Positions 8,376 through 17,496 of a DNA stretch of 28,064 nucleotides are shown piece after piece (within the stretch, counting starts at the first letter, position 1; each line of letters begins with the position of its first letter). Source of the stretch: a virus. Below the pieces are notes generated by a model that saw nothing but the letters and a program-made list of their open reading frames with translations, had not been told where the DNA came from and did not search any database. Made by a program: the position numbers and the translations under genes. The stretch lies in IMG/VR virus record IMGVR_UViG_3300033144_001553, positions 1-28,064 of that record; one strand, given 5' to 3'.

Positions 8376-10396
8376 TACACTAATTTATGAATAGCAACCC
8401 ACGAACCCGGAGCAGTAGGCATACTTGCAACATTAGTTGCTACAGTTTGAATTCTACATTGCAGACCTGATACTGTTCCAAGTAGATTTAATCTATCTCC
8501 ATCATTTGTAACAGTTATTGGGAAACCAACTTCCCAACCACCTGCGATTGCATCACTAATTTGATGAACCCAAGTTTGTAAATATGGATTACCATTTACT
8601 ACTGCAGTAAACATTGCATATTGAGTTGTGATGTCTTGGTTAGCCATATTAATACCAAAGTTTACAAAATAATTTCCGGGAGTTACAAAGATAATATCTC
8701 CTGTACTTGTGATTTGTACGTCAGCAGTAGTTTGTCCCTTACCAAAAAGTATTGTTGTTGCTACAGTTGGTTGCATTGATTGAGTAGCATTTTCTACATC
8801 CTCAATAACTTTTGTCATAGCCATAGGTGTACTATTGACTGTAACTGCACCTATACCTGAAGGTGGACTAATACTTACATTTGTTCCCGGAACAATTTGA
8901 GTTACTCCACCACCTCCTGATGGAACTTCCCATTGTGTTTGAACCTCTGAACCATTAATACTTTTAACTGCTAATACTTGAGATTGTAGAGTTGGTACTG
9001 TTTCAGGTAAAATTATTTCTTGTTTTGCACCCTGAGCAGGAGCCAATAAAGTCATTGTTTCAGGACTACCTTTTCCTGCACCTGTTTCTAGTTCAATTTT
9101 ACCACCTAAAGTTGAACCGTTTCCTTCAACCCTTAAACATCCTTCTTGACTTGTTGGAGCAGCAGATTTACCTAATGTTAGTTTAGCATAACTTGAATCA
9201 AAAGTTAATCCTACATAAGCACCAAATGCACCATTATCATTAAATTGAACTTGTCCATCAAGACCTGCAGGACTTCCTGTTCCACCTGCAAAATTAATTA
9301 CAGTTGGACTACTAGAGTTATCCATAGTAACACCTGAACCTGTAAACTCAAACAATCCTGATTCTGTAGTATTACCAACCTTAATGCTATTTACTGTATT
9401 AACTGATTGAGCACTTATAGTTAAAGTTTTAACACCTTGTGCATCAGTATTTACTGAACCTGATAGACCTGAACCTATAGTTACTTTATCATTCCAATAT
9501 CCGTTTTGAGTATCTGCCGCATCTATTTTAAATTTATCATCAGCACCACCACCACCTGATGGGGTTGGTATCCAATTTAATTGACCGTTACCATCGTTTT
9601 CTAAAATGGTATTTGTACCCCCTTGCTTTTGTGGGAAATGAATATAATAATCATCACTTGCTTCTTGTGTAGTACAACCTGCTAAGTGTACATAGTTACC
9701 TGCTCTATGTTCTACTGCTGCATTACCATAATTAATAGCATCACCTAGACCATAAGTATCGAGAGTTACCTGACCGGCTTTCTCCTTTCCACCTAGAGTA
9801 TGTTCTGAAAAATCAGTACCCAATACATAAGTATTGTATTGATTCCCTTCAAACACACCACCTGTTCCGTGATACTGAACATCTTGAGGTGCACCTCCCG
9901 GTGTACCACCACCACCTGTTCCATTGGCTGCTGCAGTAATAATACCTTGAGCATTAACAGTTATGTCAGCATTGGTATAAGTTCCTGTTACACCTTGGTC
10001 AATTAAGTTAAAATCAAATGTTCCCGAATTGCTTCCTTGAATAACTAAGTCATTAGACTTAAATGTCAATTGGTCTTGATTTTCATCAATAGTTTGAGTT
10101 GTACCTGAATTACCTGTTACATCAAATTTACTTAATCCACCACCACCAATAGCTGAACCATCAATAGTTATGTCGGTACCGGAAGCACTAATAGTAATGC
10201 CTCCTGTACCTAGTAAAGTAAGTTCTCCTGTTAATGTGTTTAGTGACTGAACGGAAAGACCTCCACCCGGTACTAACGCAAGAATATCTCCAATCCTATA
10301 ATTTTTTGTAATCAACTCATTATCGACATCAGTACCTATTACTTTGTCGTTAATAGTTGGTATTGCATCTACAGGGTATGTTGCTATTCTTGCCAT
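8375..10396 (-). CDS. Tail fibre/appendage protein with C1q-like end
   Basis: 673 residues, Gly/Thr/Ser-rich beta repeats. Residues 1-45 (MARIATYPVDAIPTINDKVIGTD) match the N-terminus of the 14585-15334 protein (MARISTYPIDTELVGADKWIGTD), so the two share an attachment domain by duplication. The middle holds fibre repeats such as GTYTNADITVNAQGIITAA, which recur in the 12449-14563 protein. The last about 140 residues (ILFGKGQ... GNYFVNFGINMAN ... GSWVAIHKLV) look like a C1q/TNF-type jelly roll, often receptor-binding. It probably acts outside the virion in host attachment. No intramolecular chaperone motif is evident. Confidence 0.75.
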   Translation of the reverse strand: MARIATYPVDAIPTINDKVIGTDVDNELITKNYRIGDILALVPGGGLSVQSLNTLTGELTLLGTGGITISASGTDITIDGSAIGGGGLSKFDVTGNSGTTQTIDENQDQLTFKSNDLVIQGSNSGTFDFNLIDQGVTGTYTNADITVNAQGIITAAANGTGGGGTPGGAPQDVQYHGTGGVFEGNQYNTYVLGTDFSEHTLGGKEKAGQVTLDTYGLGDAINYGNAAVEHRAGNYVHLAGCTTQEASDDYYIHFPQKQGGTNTILENDGNGQLNWIPTPSGGGGADDKFKIDAADTQNGYWNDKVTIGSGLSGSVNTDAQGVKTLTISAQSVNTVNSIKVGNTTESGLFEFTGSGVTMDNSSSPTVINFAGGTGSPAGLDGQVQFNDNGAFGAYVGLTFDSSYAKLTLGKSAAPTSQEGCLRVEGNGSTLGGKIELETGAGKGSPETMTLLAPAQGAKQEIILPETVPTLQSQVLAVKSINGSEVQTQWEVPSGGGGVTQIVPGTNVSISPPSGIGAVTVNSTPMAMTKVIEDVENATQSMQPTVATTILFGKGQTTADVQITSTGDIIFVTPGNYFVNFGINMANQDITTQYAMFTAVVNGNPYLQTWVHQISDAIAGGWEVGFPITVTNDGDRLNLLGTVSGLQCRIQTVATNVASMPTAPGSWVAIHKLV

Positions 10397-10399
10397 TTT

Positions 10400-10660
10400 T
10401 TATTTTACTTTTTCTAAAGTCTCTTTAGGATTTTTAGTAATCTCTCCTGTCTTTGGATTGATTACGGCATCCTCACCGTACTTTGTAGTTAATTCCTTTT
10501 CGACTACTTTATAGTCTTCTTTTACTTTGTCGATATTATCAACAATTTGTCTTTGTTGCAAAACCACATCCCCAAGTTGCATTTTCAATTGGTTAAATGC
10601 GTTAAGCATTGATTGAACTTGAGTGAGTTCTTTTTCTGTTAATTTTTTACTTTTTGCCAT
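10400..10660 (-). CDS. Small coiled-coil protein
   Basis: 86 residues, almost all helix: heptad-like pattern over residues 8-60 (ELTQVQSMLNAFNQLKMQLG, VVEKELTTKYGE), then a short DPKTGEI-like tail (NPKTGEITKNPKETLEKVK). Located between two fibre genes, 4 bases before the next gene, with its own TAnnTTTG promoter 30 bases upstream of the ATG. It could be a fibre assembly chaperone or a trimerising structural piece; nothing decides between these. Confidence 0.65.
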   Translation of the reverse strand: MAKSKKLTEKELTQVQSMLNAFNQLKMQLGDVVLQQRQIVDNIDKVKEDYKVVEKELTTKYGEDAVINPKTGEITKNPKETLEKVK

Positions 10661-10689
10661 TTGATTTATATTTAATTATTTATTAGTTA

Positions 10690-10697
10690 CAAAGATA
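10690..10697 (-). promoter_or_regulatory. -7 box (TATCTTTG) upstream of 10660 gene
   Basis: Minus strand TATCTTTG, 30 bases before the ATG at 10660, in the about 57-base AT-rich gap after the collagen-like gene. Same sequence as the boxes of groEL and of the 22555 gene. Confidence 0.65.
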
Positions 10698-10717
10698 GTA
10701 AATTTTCATTTAGATTA

Positions 10718-12445
10718 TTACTTCGCACACAATGCAAGATTAAATCTATTCCCGTCTGCTAGGGTAACAGTAGCACAACCACTTTTAGTGTCAACATCTA
10801 TTCTGTCTATTGTGGTATCTCCTTGACCATCAAAGTCTACAGGGAACTGTGGTCCTGTTGGACCCGTAGGACCTTGTGGTCCTTGTGGTCCCGTTGCACC
10901 CGTATTACCGGTTTTCCCCTGTGGACCTTCAGGTCCTGTCGAACCTGTATCCCCTTTTTTTCCTTCAGGTCCCTGTGGACCTGTAGGACCTGTTGGTCCC
11001 GTACTTCCTGTATCCCCTTTTACTCCTTGGGGTCCTTGTGAGCCTGTATCACCTTTAGGTCCCTCGTCTCCTTGGTCACCTTTAGGTCCTTGGGGTCCAA
11101 CACCTCCTGTTGACCCTGTATCACCTTTAGGTCCCTGTGGACCTACTCCTCCTGTATCACCTTTAGGTCCCTGTGGACCTACTCCTCCGGTTGCACCTGT
11201 ATCTCCCTTAGGTCCTTGCGGTCCTTCAGGACCTACTCCTCCGGTTGCACCCGTGTCTCCCTTAGGTCCTTGCGGTCCAACTCCACCGGTATCTCCGGTT
11301 TTCCCTTGTGGTCCTTCCGGTCCTTCCGGTCCTTCCGGTCCTTGTGGACCTTGTGGACCCGTACTTCCGGTGTCTCCCTTAGGTCCTTGCGAACCGGTAT
11401 CTCCCTTATCTCCTTTAGGACCTTCCGGTCCTGTTGCTCCAATATCTCCTTTAGGTCCCTGTGGTCCGGTGGCTCCTGTGTCTCCTGTTTTACCCTGTGG
11501 TCCCTCAGGTCCCTCGGGTCCCTGTGGTCCCGTACTTCCTGTATCTCCTTTGGGTCCTTCCGGTCCAACTGCACCTGTATCTCCTTTCGGACCTTGAGGT
11601 CCTGTAGAACCCGTGTCTCCTTTATCGCCTTTTGCACCTGCCGGACCTTGTGGTCCAATAGGTCCCGTAGCACCTGTGTCACCGGTCTTACCCTGAGGAC
11701 CTTCCGGTCCCTCAGGACCTGTTGCTCCTGTGTCGCCCTTAACTCCTTGAGGACCTTGAGAACCTGTATCACCCTTTGGACCTTGAGAACCTGTGTCCCC
11801 CTTTGGTCCTTCAGGACCTTCCGGTCCTTGTGGTCCTTCAGGACCCGTTGGTCCTGTAGCACCTGTATTTCCTGTTTTTCCTTGAGGACCTTCATCACCT
11901 TGGTCTCCCTTTGGACCTTGAGGTCCTTGAGGACCTGTTAGTCCAATAGGACCTTGTGCACCTGTATCTCCTTTTACTCCTTGGTCACCTTGTTTTCCTT
12001 GAGGTCCTTCAGGACCTGTTGGTCCTGTAGCACCGGTATCTCCCTTATCTCCCTTACCTCCCTGAGGTCCTTGTGGACCTTCGGGACCTTCGGGACCTTC
12101 AGGACCGGTTAAACCTATTGGTCCTTGTGGACCTGTAGCACCGGTGTCACCCTTATCACCTTTATCACCTGTTTTTCCTTGTGGACCTTGTGGACCGGTT
12201 GCTCCCGTTAAACCAATAGGACCCTGAGGTCCTGTTGCTCCGGTATCACCCTTGTCACCTTTGGGACCCTGAGGTCCTGTATTAGTTGGCATAGTAACGG
12301 AGTTACCATCACTAATAGTAAGGGTTTGTCCGCTAACTGTTAAAGATTGTTTTGGAATGAAGGCACCTGTGTCCAAACTCACCCCATCAACTTTTATGTC
12401 GGTAGAAACTGAGATTGGTTCCTTAAACTCAATGTATGATGCCAT
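10718..12445 (-). CDS. Collagen-like fibre protein
   Basis: 575 residues. After a 56-residue non-collagen N-terminus ([20 protein letters not shown], probably the attachment domain), residues 57-533 are 159 consecutive Gly-X-Y triplets with no interruption, dominated by [15 protein letters not shown] and GDK; a 42-residue C-terminal domain follows ([19 protein letters not shown]...[17 protein letters not shown]) with two Cys. It should form a rigid triple helix over 130 nm long if fully folded, held by the terminal domains. Phage collagen-like fibres lack prolyl hydroxylation, and charged triplets (GDK, GPK, GPE) would stabilise the trimer. The DNA is highly repetitive, so length changes by recombination are likely. 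Confidence 0.95.
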   Translation of the reverse strand: MASYIEFKEPISVSTDIKVDGVSLDTGAFIPKQSLTVSGQTLTISDGNSVTMPTNTGPQGPKGDKGDTGATGPQGPIGLTGATGPQGPQGKTGDKGDKGDTGATGPQGPIGLTGPEGPEGPEGPQGPQGGKGDKGDTGATGPTGPEGPQGKQGDQGVKGDTGAQGPIGLTGPQGPQGPKGDQGDEGPQGKTGNTGATGPTGPEGPQGPEGPEGPKGDTGSQGPKGDTGSQGPQGVKGDTGATGPEGPEGPQGKTGDTGATGPIGPQGPAGAKGDKGDTGSTGPQGPKGDTGAVGPEGPKGDTGSTGPQGPEGPEGPQGKTGDTGATGPQGPKGDIGATGPEGPKGDKGDTGSQGPKGDTGSTGPQGPQGPEGPEGPEGPQGKTGDTGGVGPQGPKGDTGATGGVGPEGPQGPKGDTGATGGVGPQGPKGDTGGVGPQGPKGDTGSTGGVGPQGPKGDQGDEGPKGDTGSQGPQGVKGDTGSTGPTGPTGPQGPEGKKGDTGSTGPEGPQGKTGNTGATGPQGPQGPTGPTGPQFPVDFDGQGDTTIDRIDVDTKSGCATVTLADGNRFNLALCAK

Positions 12446-12448
12446 TTA

Positions 12449-14563
12449 TTAGCCTATTTTTTGAATCATATAATTTAATGCTGATACTCCCGGATTCTTA
12501 GCTACTGAAATATCTACAATGTTTACAGTGCTTCTAGCAATTTTCACTTCCACATTGTCATACGGAGATGTGTTACTATAAACTTGAACCATAACATTTC
12601 TTGTTCCAAAGTTGTGAGTAATTTGCCAACTTGTAGCATTTCCGATTGTACCTGTCTTTTCTCTTGCAGTTTGACAAGAAACAACTTCTGTACAGAAACT
12701 ATTTACTTGTGATGCATCAATTGCAATAGTAACATCTGATGCTCCTGTAACAAGACCTTTATCGTCTACAGTTATTTGTGATACTGTATCTGATGCTCCG
12801 TATGTTGCTGCTTTTACTCCTGAAGCCGGTATGCTTACTGCTCCTGCAGTAACGCTTAGTCCACCTGCAGTTGGGAAGTTAGCAATACCTTGAACAGTTG
12901 CAGTTGCAACATCAATGTTTTTGTTAATCTCTGTCCAATCTGCTGCACTTGTAGGATTGTCTACATTAGCAATAATTAAATCACCAATCTCTAAAGCAGG
13001 ACTCCAAAATCCTGGAGGATTTCCTGTACCACCTTTGGTTACTGCATAAGTAAATCCTTTCTTAGTTGCGGAACCTGTTGGTGCTGCAGTTGTTGCATCA
13101 TATCCACCTTGATAGATTAATGAACCTGAACCTGCAAATGTAGTGTCTACATAATTTTTTGTAGATGCATCTTGTGCTGACGTTGGGTCAGCCATATCAA
13201 CAATCTTCTTACTATTCATATCCAAGTTTCCACTCGGATTAGCAAAATCATTTAGCTTAATATCACCAATTACAACTTGACCATTTGCACTACCAAAGCA
13301 TCCTGCTAAAGTATCTTTAGTAGGGTCTATATCACTTTTCGGTGCATCTAGTTCACATAGGTCTAGATTTATTGTTACTTTACCTGTAGCACTTGCCACC
13401 GTATCAATACCTGTGCTTCCTAAAATACTTAATGTGTCGCCATCTCCAATTGATTGAGGAGTACCCGAATCACCTGAAGCTTTAAAAGAATCCATTGTTC
13501 CCGGAGCACTTCCGTTTGTAACAGATGTAATGTGACCCGTTGCGTTTGTAACAATTTGTGACGGGTATGTATATGTACCTGCAGTTCCAAAAGAATCGTG
13601 GTCTAGGGTTACTGTATCGTTAGCACTTACTGTTCCTGTAAGAGCAGTACCACCACTAATTGTAACTGTTTGACCATCAGTAACTGTTTCTGCATTACCC
13701 TTATCTGAAGTTAAATCAAATGAAGACATTGTTCCTGCTCCACCTGAAGCTGCTGCAGTTACTCTACCATACTTATCAACTGTAATGTCTGCTGAAGTAT
13801 AAGAACCTGCAGTTACACTTGTTGTAGCTAAATCTGCATCTACTGTTAATGCAGTAGAAGCATCCCACACAATAGTTCCTCCTGCAGAAGCGAATGTTAC
13901 ACCATTACCTGAAGCAACTGCAAATGAGTTTTTACCATCACTAATATCAAACCCTGCGAATCCTGCAGGAATAGTTGCCCAAGTTCCGTCACCTTTTAAA
14001 TACTTAACATTGTCTGCTGCTGCCGGTGCAGGTACTGCACCTTTAGTTCCTGCAGCCGTACCGTTTGCACCTGTAAAGGTATTAATACCAATAGCCGGTG
14101 AAGTACCTCCACTTGAAGTTATTGGTAAAGTTCCTGATACTCCTGTTACTGTACCTGTGTTAGCAGTGAAAGGTAAGTCTTGTACTGCAGCATAATTAAC
14201 AACATTCTTTGAATCTGAATAAATAATGTGTGCCTCTAAAGGAACAACTGTACCTACTAAATTGGTTGCTGATAAAATAATATTTTGTGCCGTAGCATAG
14301 TCAGGACTAATTGTTATTGCACCTGTTGTGGAAGATACACTAAGACCTTTACCTGCAGATATACTTGTTACACCACCTTGACCATCTAAAGCAATCCATC
14401 CTTTAGTAGTACCTGCGTAATATTTAAAAACTTGCAGTGTACTGTCATAAAAAAACTGACCTTCTCCTAAAGCAGTTGTTGGGTTACTTGTAAGATTTTG
14501 AGCAAGGACATTAGTCATTTCTAATCCTGTCAAATCTATCGCATCTAAAAATCTAATTGCCAT
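12449..14563 (-). CDS. Long beta-repeat tail fibre protein
   Basis: 704 residues, Thr/Ser/Ala/Gly-rich. N-terminal domain MAIRFLDAIDLTGLEMTNVL with GEGQFFYDSTLQVFKYYAGTTKGW (residues about 30-55), a type of attachment module common in Bacteroidetes phage fibres. The central part has phage-fibre repeats: KYLKGDGTWATIP and several of the form YTSADITVDKYGRVTAAASG (also YTYPSQIVTNATGHITSV). The C-terminal about 60 residues (SWQITHNFGTRNVMVQVYSN...) form a distal head shared in style with the 14585 protein (NWVINHPLEKFPSVSVV). It is followed after 3 bases by the collagen-like gene and preceded by the short fibre gene, so all three are co-expressed. Confidence 0.8.
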   Translation of the reverse strand: MAIRFLDAIDLTGLEMTNVLAQNLTSNPTTALGEGQFFYDSTLQVFKYYAGTTKGWIALDGQGGVTSISAGKGLSVSSTTGAITISPDYATAQNIILSATNLVGTVVPLEAHIIYSDSKNVVNYAAVQDLPFTANTGTVTGVSGTLPITSSGGTSPAIGINTFTGANGTAAGTKGAVPAPAAADNVKYLKGDGTWATIPAGFAGFDISDGKNSFAVASGNGVTFASAGGTIVWDASTALTVDADLATTSVTAGSYTSADITVDKYGRVTAAASGGAGTMSSFDLTSDKGNAETVTDGQTVTISGGTALTGTVSANDTVTLDHDSFGTAGTYTYPSQIVTNATGHITSVTNGSAPGTMDSFKASGDSGTPQSIGDGDTLSILGSTGIDTVASATGKVTINLDLCELDAPKSDIDPTKDTLAGCFGSANGQVVIGDIKLNDFANPSGNLDMNSKKIVDMADPTSAQDASTKNYVDTTFAGSGSLIYQGGYDATTAAPTGSATKKGFTYAVTKGGTGNPPGFWSPALEIGDLIIANVDNPTSAADWTEINKNIDVATATVQGIANFPTAGGLSVTAGAVSIPASGVKAATYGASDTVSQITVDDKGLVTGASDVTIAIDASQVNSFCTEVVSCQTAREKTGTIGNATSWQITHNFGTRNVMVQVYSNTSPYDNVEVKIARSTVNIVDISVAKNPGVSALNYMIQKIG

Positions 14564-14584
14564 AATTCTTTTTTTTTAATTTAT

Positions 14585-15334
14585 TTAATTTAAATAAGCC
14601 TGTCCTGAGAAAGCCGCATTAAATGTTAAGTTTATTGTTTTATTATCTATATAATCTACTGTACAAATCACCTCTTGACCACCTGAATCAACTACAGATA
14701 CTGATGGAAATTTTTCTAGTGGATGGTTTATAACCCAATTTAATGAAGGTGTTCCTTGTGTAAATACAAAAGTTTTATCCCCACCACTTGCACTAGGATT
14801 ATATGTCAACAAAGATATGAAATAATCTTTAGTGTTTTGAAGGCTTCCGTTTGTAGCCAAAGGTGATAAACCTATATCCCAAAATCCCGGATTGTTCTGT
14901 CTTGCAACCGCACTGTCCCAAGTGTATATTCCATATTTACTTATGTCATCTGTATTTGAAATAAGTACTATGGAGTTTACAAGTGCACCTGTATAAAAAT
15001 CAGAAATATCTGCAGGTGGTGCCTGACTAGCATACTTTAATGAATATGAACTAAGGACAAAACCTGATATTGAATCAAACGGAACAGTCTCTCCCTCATT
15101 CGGGTCAAATGATATACTGCCTAGTTTTCTGCTTTTTGCTCCTTGATTATAAGCTACCGCTTGAAATCTATACCTTAAAGTTTGAGAATCAACTGATGCA
15201 GTGGTGTTAATCCAATCTGCAACTGCCGATAAAGTAAAGTTCTTTGTAGCGTTCTTATTTGTGGCATCTGTTCCTATCCACTTATCTGCTCCAACTAATT
15301 CTGTATCTATCGGATATGTAGATATTCTAGCCAT
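14585..15334 (-). CDS. Short tail fibre protein
   Basis: 249 residues. N-terminal MARISTYPIDTELVGADKWIGTD is paralogous to the start of the 8375-10396 fibre. The C-terminus (residues about 190-249: NWVINHPLEKFPSVSVVDSG, CTVDYIDNKTINLTFNAAFSGQAYLN) is the common phage fibre distal domain pattern 'W-x-I-x-H-x-L-...-P-S-V-x-V-x-D'. It is the first gene of the fibre operon, with a TAnnTTTG box 24 bases upstream of the ATG. Likely a baseplate/tail-tip fibre contacting the host surface. Confidence 0.75.
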   Translation of the reverse strand: MARISTYPIDTELVGADKWIGTDATNKNATKNFTLSAVADWINTTASVDSQTLRYRFQAVAYNQGAKSRKLGSISFDPNEGETVPFDSISGFVLSSYSLKYASQAPPADISDFYTGALVNSIVLISNTDDISKYGIYTWDSAVARQNNPGFWDIGLSPLATNGSLQNTKDYFISLLTYNPSASGGDKTFVFTQGTPSLNWVINHPLEKFPSVSVVDSGGQEVICTVDYIDNKTINLTFNAAFSGQAYLN

Positions 15335-15357
15335 TTATATAAGTTTTTTTTATGTTA

Positions 15358-15365
15358 CAAAGTTA
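15358..15365 (-). promoter_or_regulatory. -7 box (TAACTTTG) upstream of fibre operon
   Basis: Minus strand TAACTTTG, 24 bases before the ATG at 15334; same spacing as at the scaffold-like gene and at groEL. It falls in the 49-base gap between the holin-like gene and the fibre operon. Confidence 0.65.
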
Positions 15366-15383
15366 ATGAAAAAAAAGAAAGGA

Positions 15384-15779
15384 TTATTTTTTTGTCTCTG
15401 AATAAGACTTCATCATTTTCTCTCCTGTTCTACCTATAACATAACCACCTATACCAATTTGTAATAAGTTCCAGAATTCATTTTCTAACTCAGGTATTTT
15501 CAAATCAAATAAAGGTGCAACAAACTTTACATAGATTACTATAAAACCAAAAGCTAACATTAATATTGGTCTCCAACTTCTTTGTAACCAATTACCTTTT
15601 GCTTCTGTAACTATGATTTCTGTTTGCATTTTTTGCAACTCTAATTCTTTCTGAATTAAAATTTGCTTAATAGCATTCTCTGCTATTATTTTCTCTTCTT
15701 TAGATGTAAAGAGTTTGTCAAGACCTCCCATTATGTCTTTGACTACACTACCTCCGAACCATTCAACTATTTTTTTCAT
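15384..15779 (-). CDS. Holin-like membrane protein
   Basis: 131 residues: an amphipathic N-terminal part (residues 1-60), the signature EAKGNWLQRSWRPILML (59-75) seen in the phage/GTA '3TM holin' family, a membrane segment at 71-91 and a second, Gly-rich one at 102-117, then a short basic tail. It would permeabilise the inner membrane to release or activate the endolysin. It overlaps the amidase gene by 17 bases, forming a lysis cassette. Confidence 0.75.
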   Translation of the reverse strand: MKKIVEWFGGSVVKDIMGGLDKLFTSKEEKIIAENAIKQILIQKELELQKMQTEIIVTEAKGNWLQRSWRPILMLAFGFIVIYVKFVAPLFDLKIPELENEFWNLLQIGIGGYVIGRTGEKMMKSYSETKK

Positions 15780-16200
15780 ATTCCATTTCGCTTATGTACC
15801 TATACTCTTCGGTAGCATCAAAACTTGGACAAGCTTTATTAGCAAAATCTCTATGACCGTGCACTACACTATCAGTATGTATGGCTTTTAAAGTTAGTAA
15901 TAAGGACTCAAGACTGTCCACTTGCTCTTGAGTTCTAGTATCTTTTGGGGTCTTTCCATCAGATTCAACACCCCCTATATAACAAATTCCCAAACTGCTT
16001 CTATTGTACTGTTTACAATGAGCACCGGGAACATTATCTTCTCTACCTTTTTTAATTGTACCGTCTAGGTAAATGACGTAGTGGTATCCCACATCTCTCC
16101 ATCCTCTTCCATTAACGTGCCAATCTTTTATTGTATCTATTGTGATGTGTTGACCTTCACGAGTTGCAGAGCAATGAACTATAAGTTTATCAATCTTCAT
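15763..16200 (-). CDS. N-acetylmuramoyl-L-alanine amidase (endolysin, Amidase_2)
   Basis: 145 residues, the size of T7 lysozyme. It cuts the bond between N-acetylmuramic acid and L-alanine in peptidoglycan. Zinc ligands and catalytic residues line up with T7 lysozyme: H9 (IVHCSAT), Y39 (GYHYVI), H116 (VVHGHRDF), K122 and C124 (NKACPSF). GICYIGG (71-77) is also typical. No signal peptide is present, so it needs the holin. Its start overlaps the stop of the small membrane gene upstream and its end overlaps the holin gene: a compact lysis cassette. Confidence 0.92.
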   Translation of the reverse strand: MKIDKLIVHCSATREGQHITIDTIKDWHVNGRGWRDVGYHYVIYLDGTIKKGREDNVPGAHCKQYNRSSLGICYIGGVESDGKTPKDTRTQEQVDSLESLLLTLKAIHTDSVVHGHRDFANKACPSFDATEEYRYISEMEYEKNS

Positions 16201-16369
16201 TTTTCTTTTTAGACTCCTTGTTAAGCAAGTACCACCTTTGAGCCGTATATCCTACTGATAAGACTAACAAAGTAATCTTTAATATCATATCTATATGCGA
16301 CATCGAAATCGCAAGGGTACTTATATTTAATAAGTACATTTTAATGTCACCCATCCAATTATTTATCAT
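16190..16369 (-). CDS. Small single-span membrane protein, lysis-associated
   Basis: 59 residues from ATG at 16369 (MINNWMGDIKMYLLNISTLA), with a hydrophobic span at about 28-42 (MILKITLLVLSVGY) followed by QRWYLLNKESKKKNED, a basic cytoplasmic-type tail. An alternative start is the ATG five codons in. It overlaps the amidase start by 11 bases in another frame, typical of coupled lysis genes. It could be an antiholin, a second holin or a release factor; the sequence does not decide. Confidence 0.7.
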   Translation of the reverse strand: MINNWMGDIKMYLLNISTLAISMSHIDMILKITLLVLSVGYTAQRWYLLNKESKKKNED

Positions 16370-16439
16370 TACTAATGTAGTTATACATTATCGTTACGTC
16401 ATCTCCCATTGTAGATGTTTGTGTCCAAAATGCTTTCAT
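16359..16439 (-). CDS. Possible 26-residue micro-protein
   Basis: ATG at 16439 gives MKAFWTQTSTMGDDVTIMYN and six more residues, ending in a TAA that overlaps the start of the small membrane gene. The frame continues upstream without a stop as far as the TAA of the 16476-16967 gene, so it would also be made as a 38-residue C-terminal extension if that TAA were read through. It fills an otherwise empty gap of about 100 bases. Confidence 0.35.
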   Translation of the reverse strand: MKAFWTQTSTMGDDVTIMYNYISNDK

Positions 16440-16475
16440 ATTCTTATTGATATAGCTATTCCTAATGTCTGCATA

Positions 16476-16967
16476 TTACCAAAGTGCTATAATTTCTTTT
16501 GCATCCGTACCTGTCGACCATATCTTTTTTACTTGAACGGGTACAAATCCTACAGGCATATTTGATAAAGTAACTTTACTTCCTCCAATTGTTGTAACAG
16601 TTAGGTTTCCTGAAACACCTACATATAATACACAACCATTGTTAGCATCAGATGCTCCACTATCTTGACCGGCAGGATAAATAATATACTCATCCCCAAC
16701 CCCTAACATAATATCACTATTTAAAAGAAGAGTTGTGTCATCTGCTACTTGTAAAACTGTTGCAGCACTTCCTAGAGTTTTATTATATACTATATCTCCT
16801 GTGGCTACTTTTGTTTTTACAAAGCTAACTCCTCCTTGGTCAATTAGCTTATCAGTCGCTACTGCGGTAGTTGTACCTTCGACTGTATCTCCGGGAAATG
16901 GAACATTAGCATTGTTCGATGGAATTACTCCCACTGCAATATATCCTTGTAATTTTTGATAACTCAT
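16476..16967 (-). CDS. Putative virion decoration/structural protein
   Basis: 163 residues, Gly/Val/Thr/Ala-rich, almost all beta, with PGDTVEGTTTAVATDKLIDQ (residues 25-44) and a C-terminal part GCVLYVGVSGNLTVTTIGG ... PVGFVPVQVKKIWSTGTDA that I associate with small head-decoration or tail proteins of marine phages. No enzyme motif. It lies between the small-protein cluster and the lysis cassette. The role is an inference from composition. Confidence 0.6.
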   Translation of the reverse strand: MSYQKLQGYIAVGVIPSNNANVPFPGDTVEGTTTAVATDKLIDQGGVSFVKTKVATGDIVYNKTLGSAATVLQVADDTTLLLNSDIMLGVGDEYIIYPAGQDSGASDANNGCVLYVGVSGNLTVTTIGGSKVTLSNMPVGFVPVQVKKIWSTGTDAKEIIALW

Positions 16968-16972
16968 ATCTA

Positions 16973-17128
16973 TTATTTTTTATAAGGAAATTTGTCATTC
17001 AACATTCTTTTCCTTTTTCCACACCCACAGTCTTTATTTAATGCTTTTGCTCCTGCATCAACAATTTTTTTGATTCCGGTTGCAGTTGTTATTTTCTCTA
17101 TTGTATCTCCTAAACCTTTTGATTTCAT
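16973..17128 (-). CDS. Small CxC protein
   Basis: 51 residues from ATG at 17128: MKSKGLGDTIEKITTATGIK, then an Ala/Lys helix and DCGCGKRKRMLNDKFPYKK. The DCGC-x-KRK-x(n)-FPY arrangement recurs in small phage and plasmid proteins in my experience, but its function is unknown. The start overlaps the upstream gene stop by 4 bases (ATGA). It lies 5 bases before the decoration-like gene. Confidence 0.75.
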   Translation of the reverse strand: MKSKGLGDTIEKITTATGIKKIVDAGAKALNKDCGCGKRKRMLNDKFPYKK

Positions 17129-17274
17129 TTTGATTCTTTTTTACACATACATTGTGCGACAGGACATTCGTTTACGTCAATGATTAATTTTGAAATTAAC
17201 CAATTCCATTTACAACAAAGCTTACACCAAACCTTTTGCATCCACATTCCTAACCTTACCAATAACTTACCCAT
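17125..17274 (-). CDS. Small Cys-rich protein
   Basis: 49 residues from ATG at 17274. Two cysteine clusters (WCKLCCKW at about 19-26 and ECPVAQCMCKK near the C-terminus) enclose a hydrophobic helix (NWLISKLIIDV). The six Cys could coordinate zinc or a metal cluster. It overlaps the next gene by 4 bases (ATGA). No homologue is recognised. Confidence 0.65.
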   Translation of the reverse strand: MGKLLVRLGMWMQKVWCKLCCKWNWLISKLIIDVNECPVAQCMCKKESK

Positions 17275-17275
17275 C

Positions 17276-17476
17276 TTAAAAGTTATGTTTTACAACTTTA
17301 AGATTGTTGTTATGGTAACATCCTTGTGCAGAAGACTTGTTTCCTGAGTATGCTCTTTTACCTGAAGCTTTCTCCATCCCTTTAGATTCGTTTCTACGAG
17401 ATTTTAGTGATTGAGACTTCTTTCCGTTTCTTGCTCCTAAAGACTCATCGAGTCTTGAATTATATCCTTGTTTCAT
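17276..17476 (-). CDS. Small basic protein
   Basis: 66 residues, strongly basic and Ser/Asn/Gly-rich (MKQGYNSRLDESLGARNGKK, RRNESKGMEKASGKRAYSGN). The 'MKQGxNxRLDESLGxRNG...RRxESKGMEKAxGxRAYSG' pattern looks conserved from other Bacteroidetes phages, though I cannot name a family. Highly charged, probably disordered; it may bind DNA or be packaged. A TAnnTTTG box lies about 20 bases upstream. Confidence 0.7.
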   Translation of the reverse strand: MKQGYNSRLDESLGARNGKKSQSLKSRRNESKGMEKASGKRAYSGNKSSAQGCYHNNNLKVVKHNF

Positions 17477-17496
17477 TTTTAAATATTTTTATTCTA

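Noticed and set aside
10823-11941. Several long open frames opposite or beside the collagen-like gene
   Set aside because: They are low-complexity shadows of the Gly-X-Y triplet repeat; repetitive codons keep other frames open.
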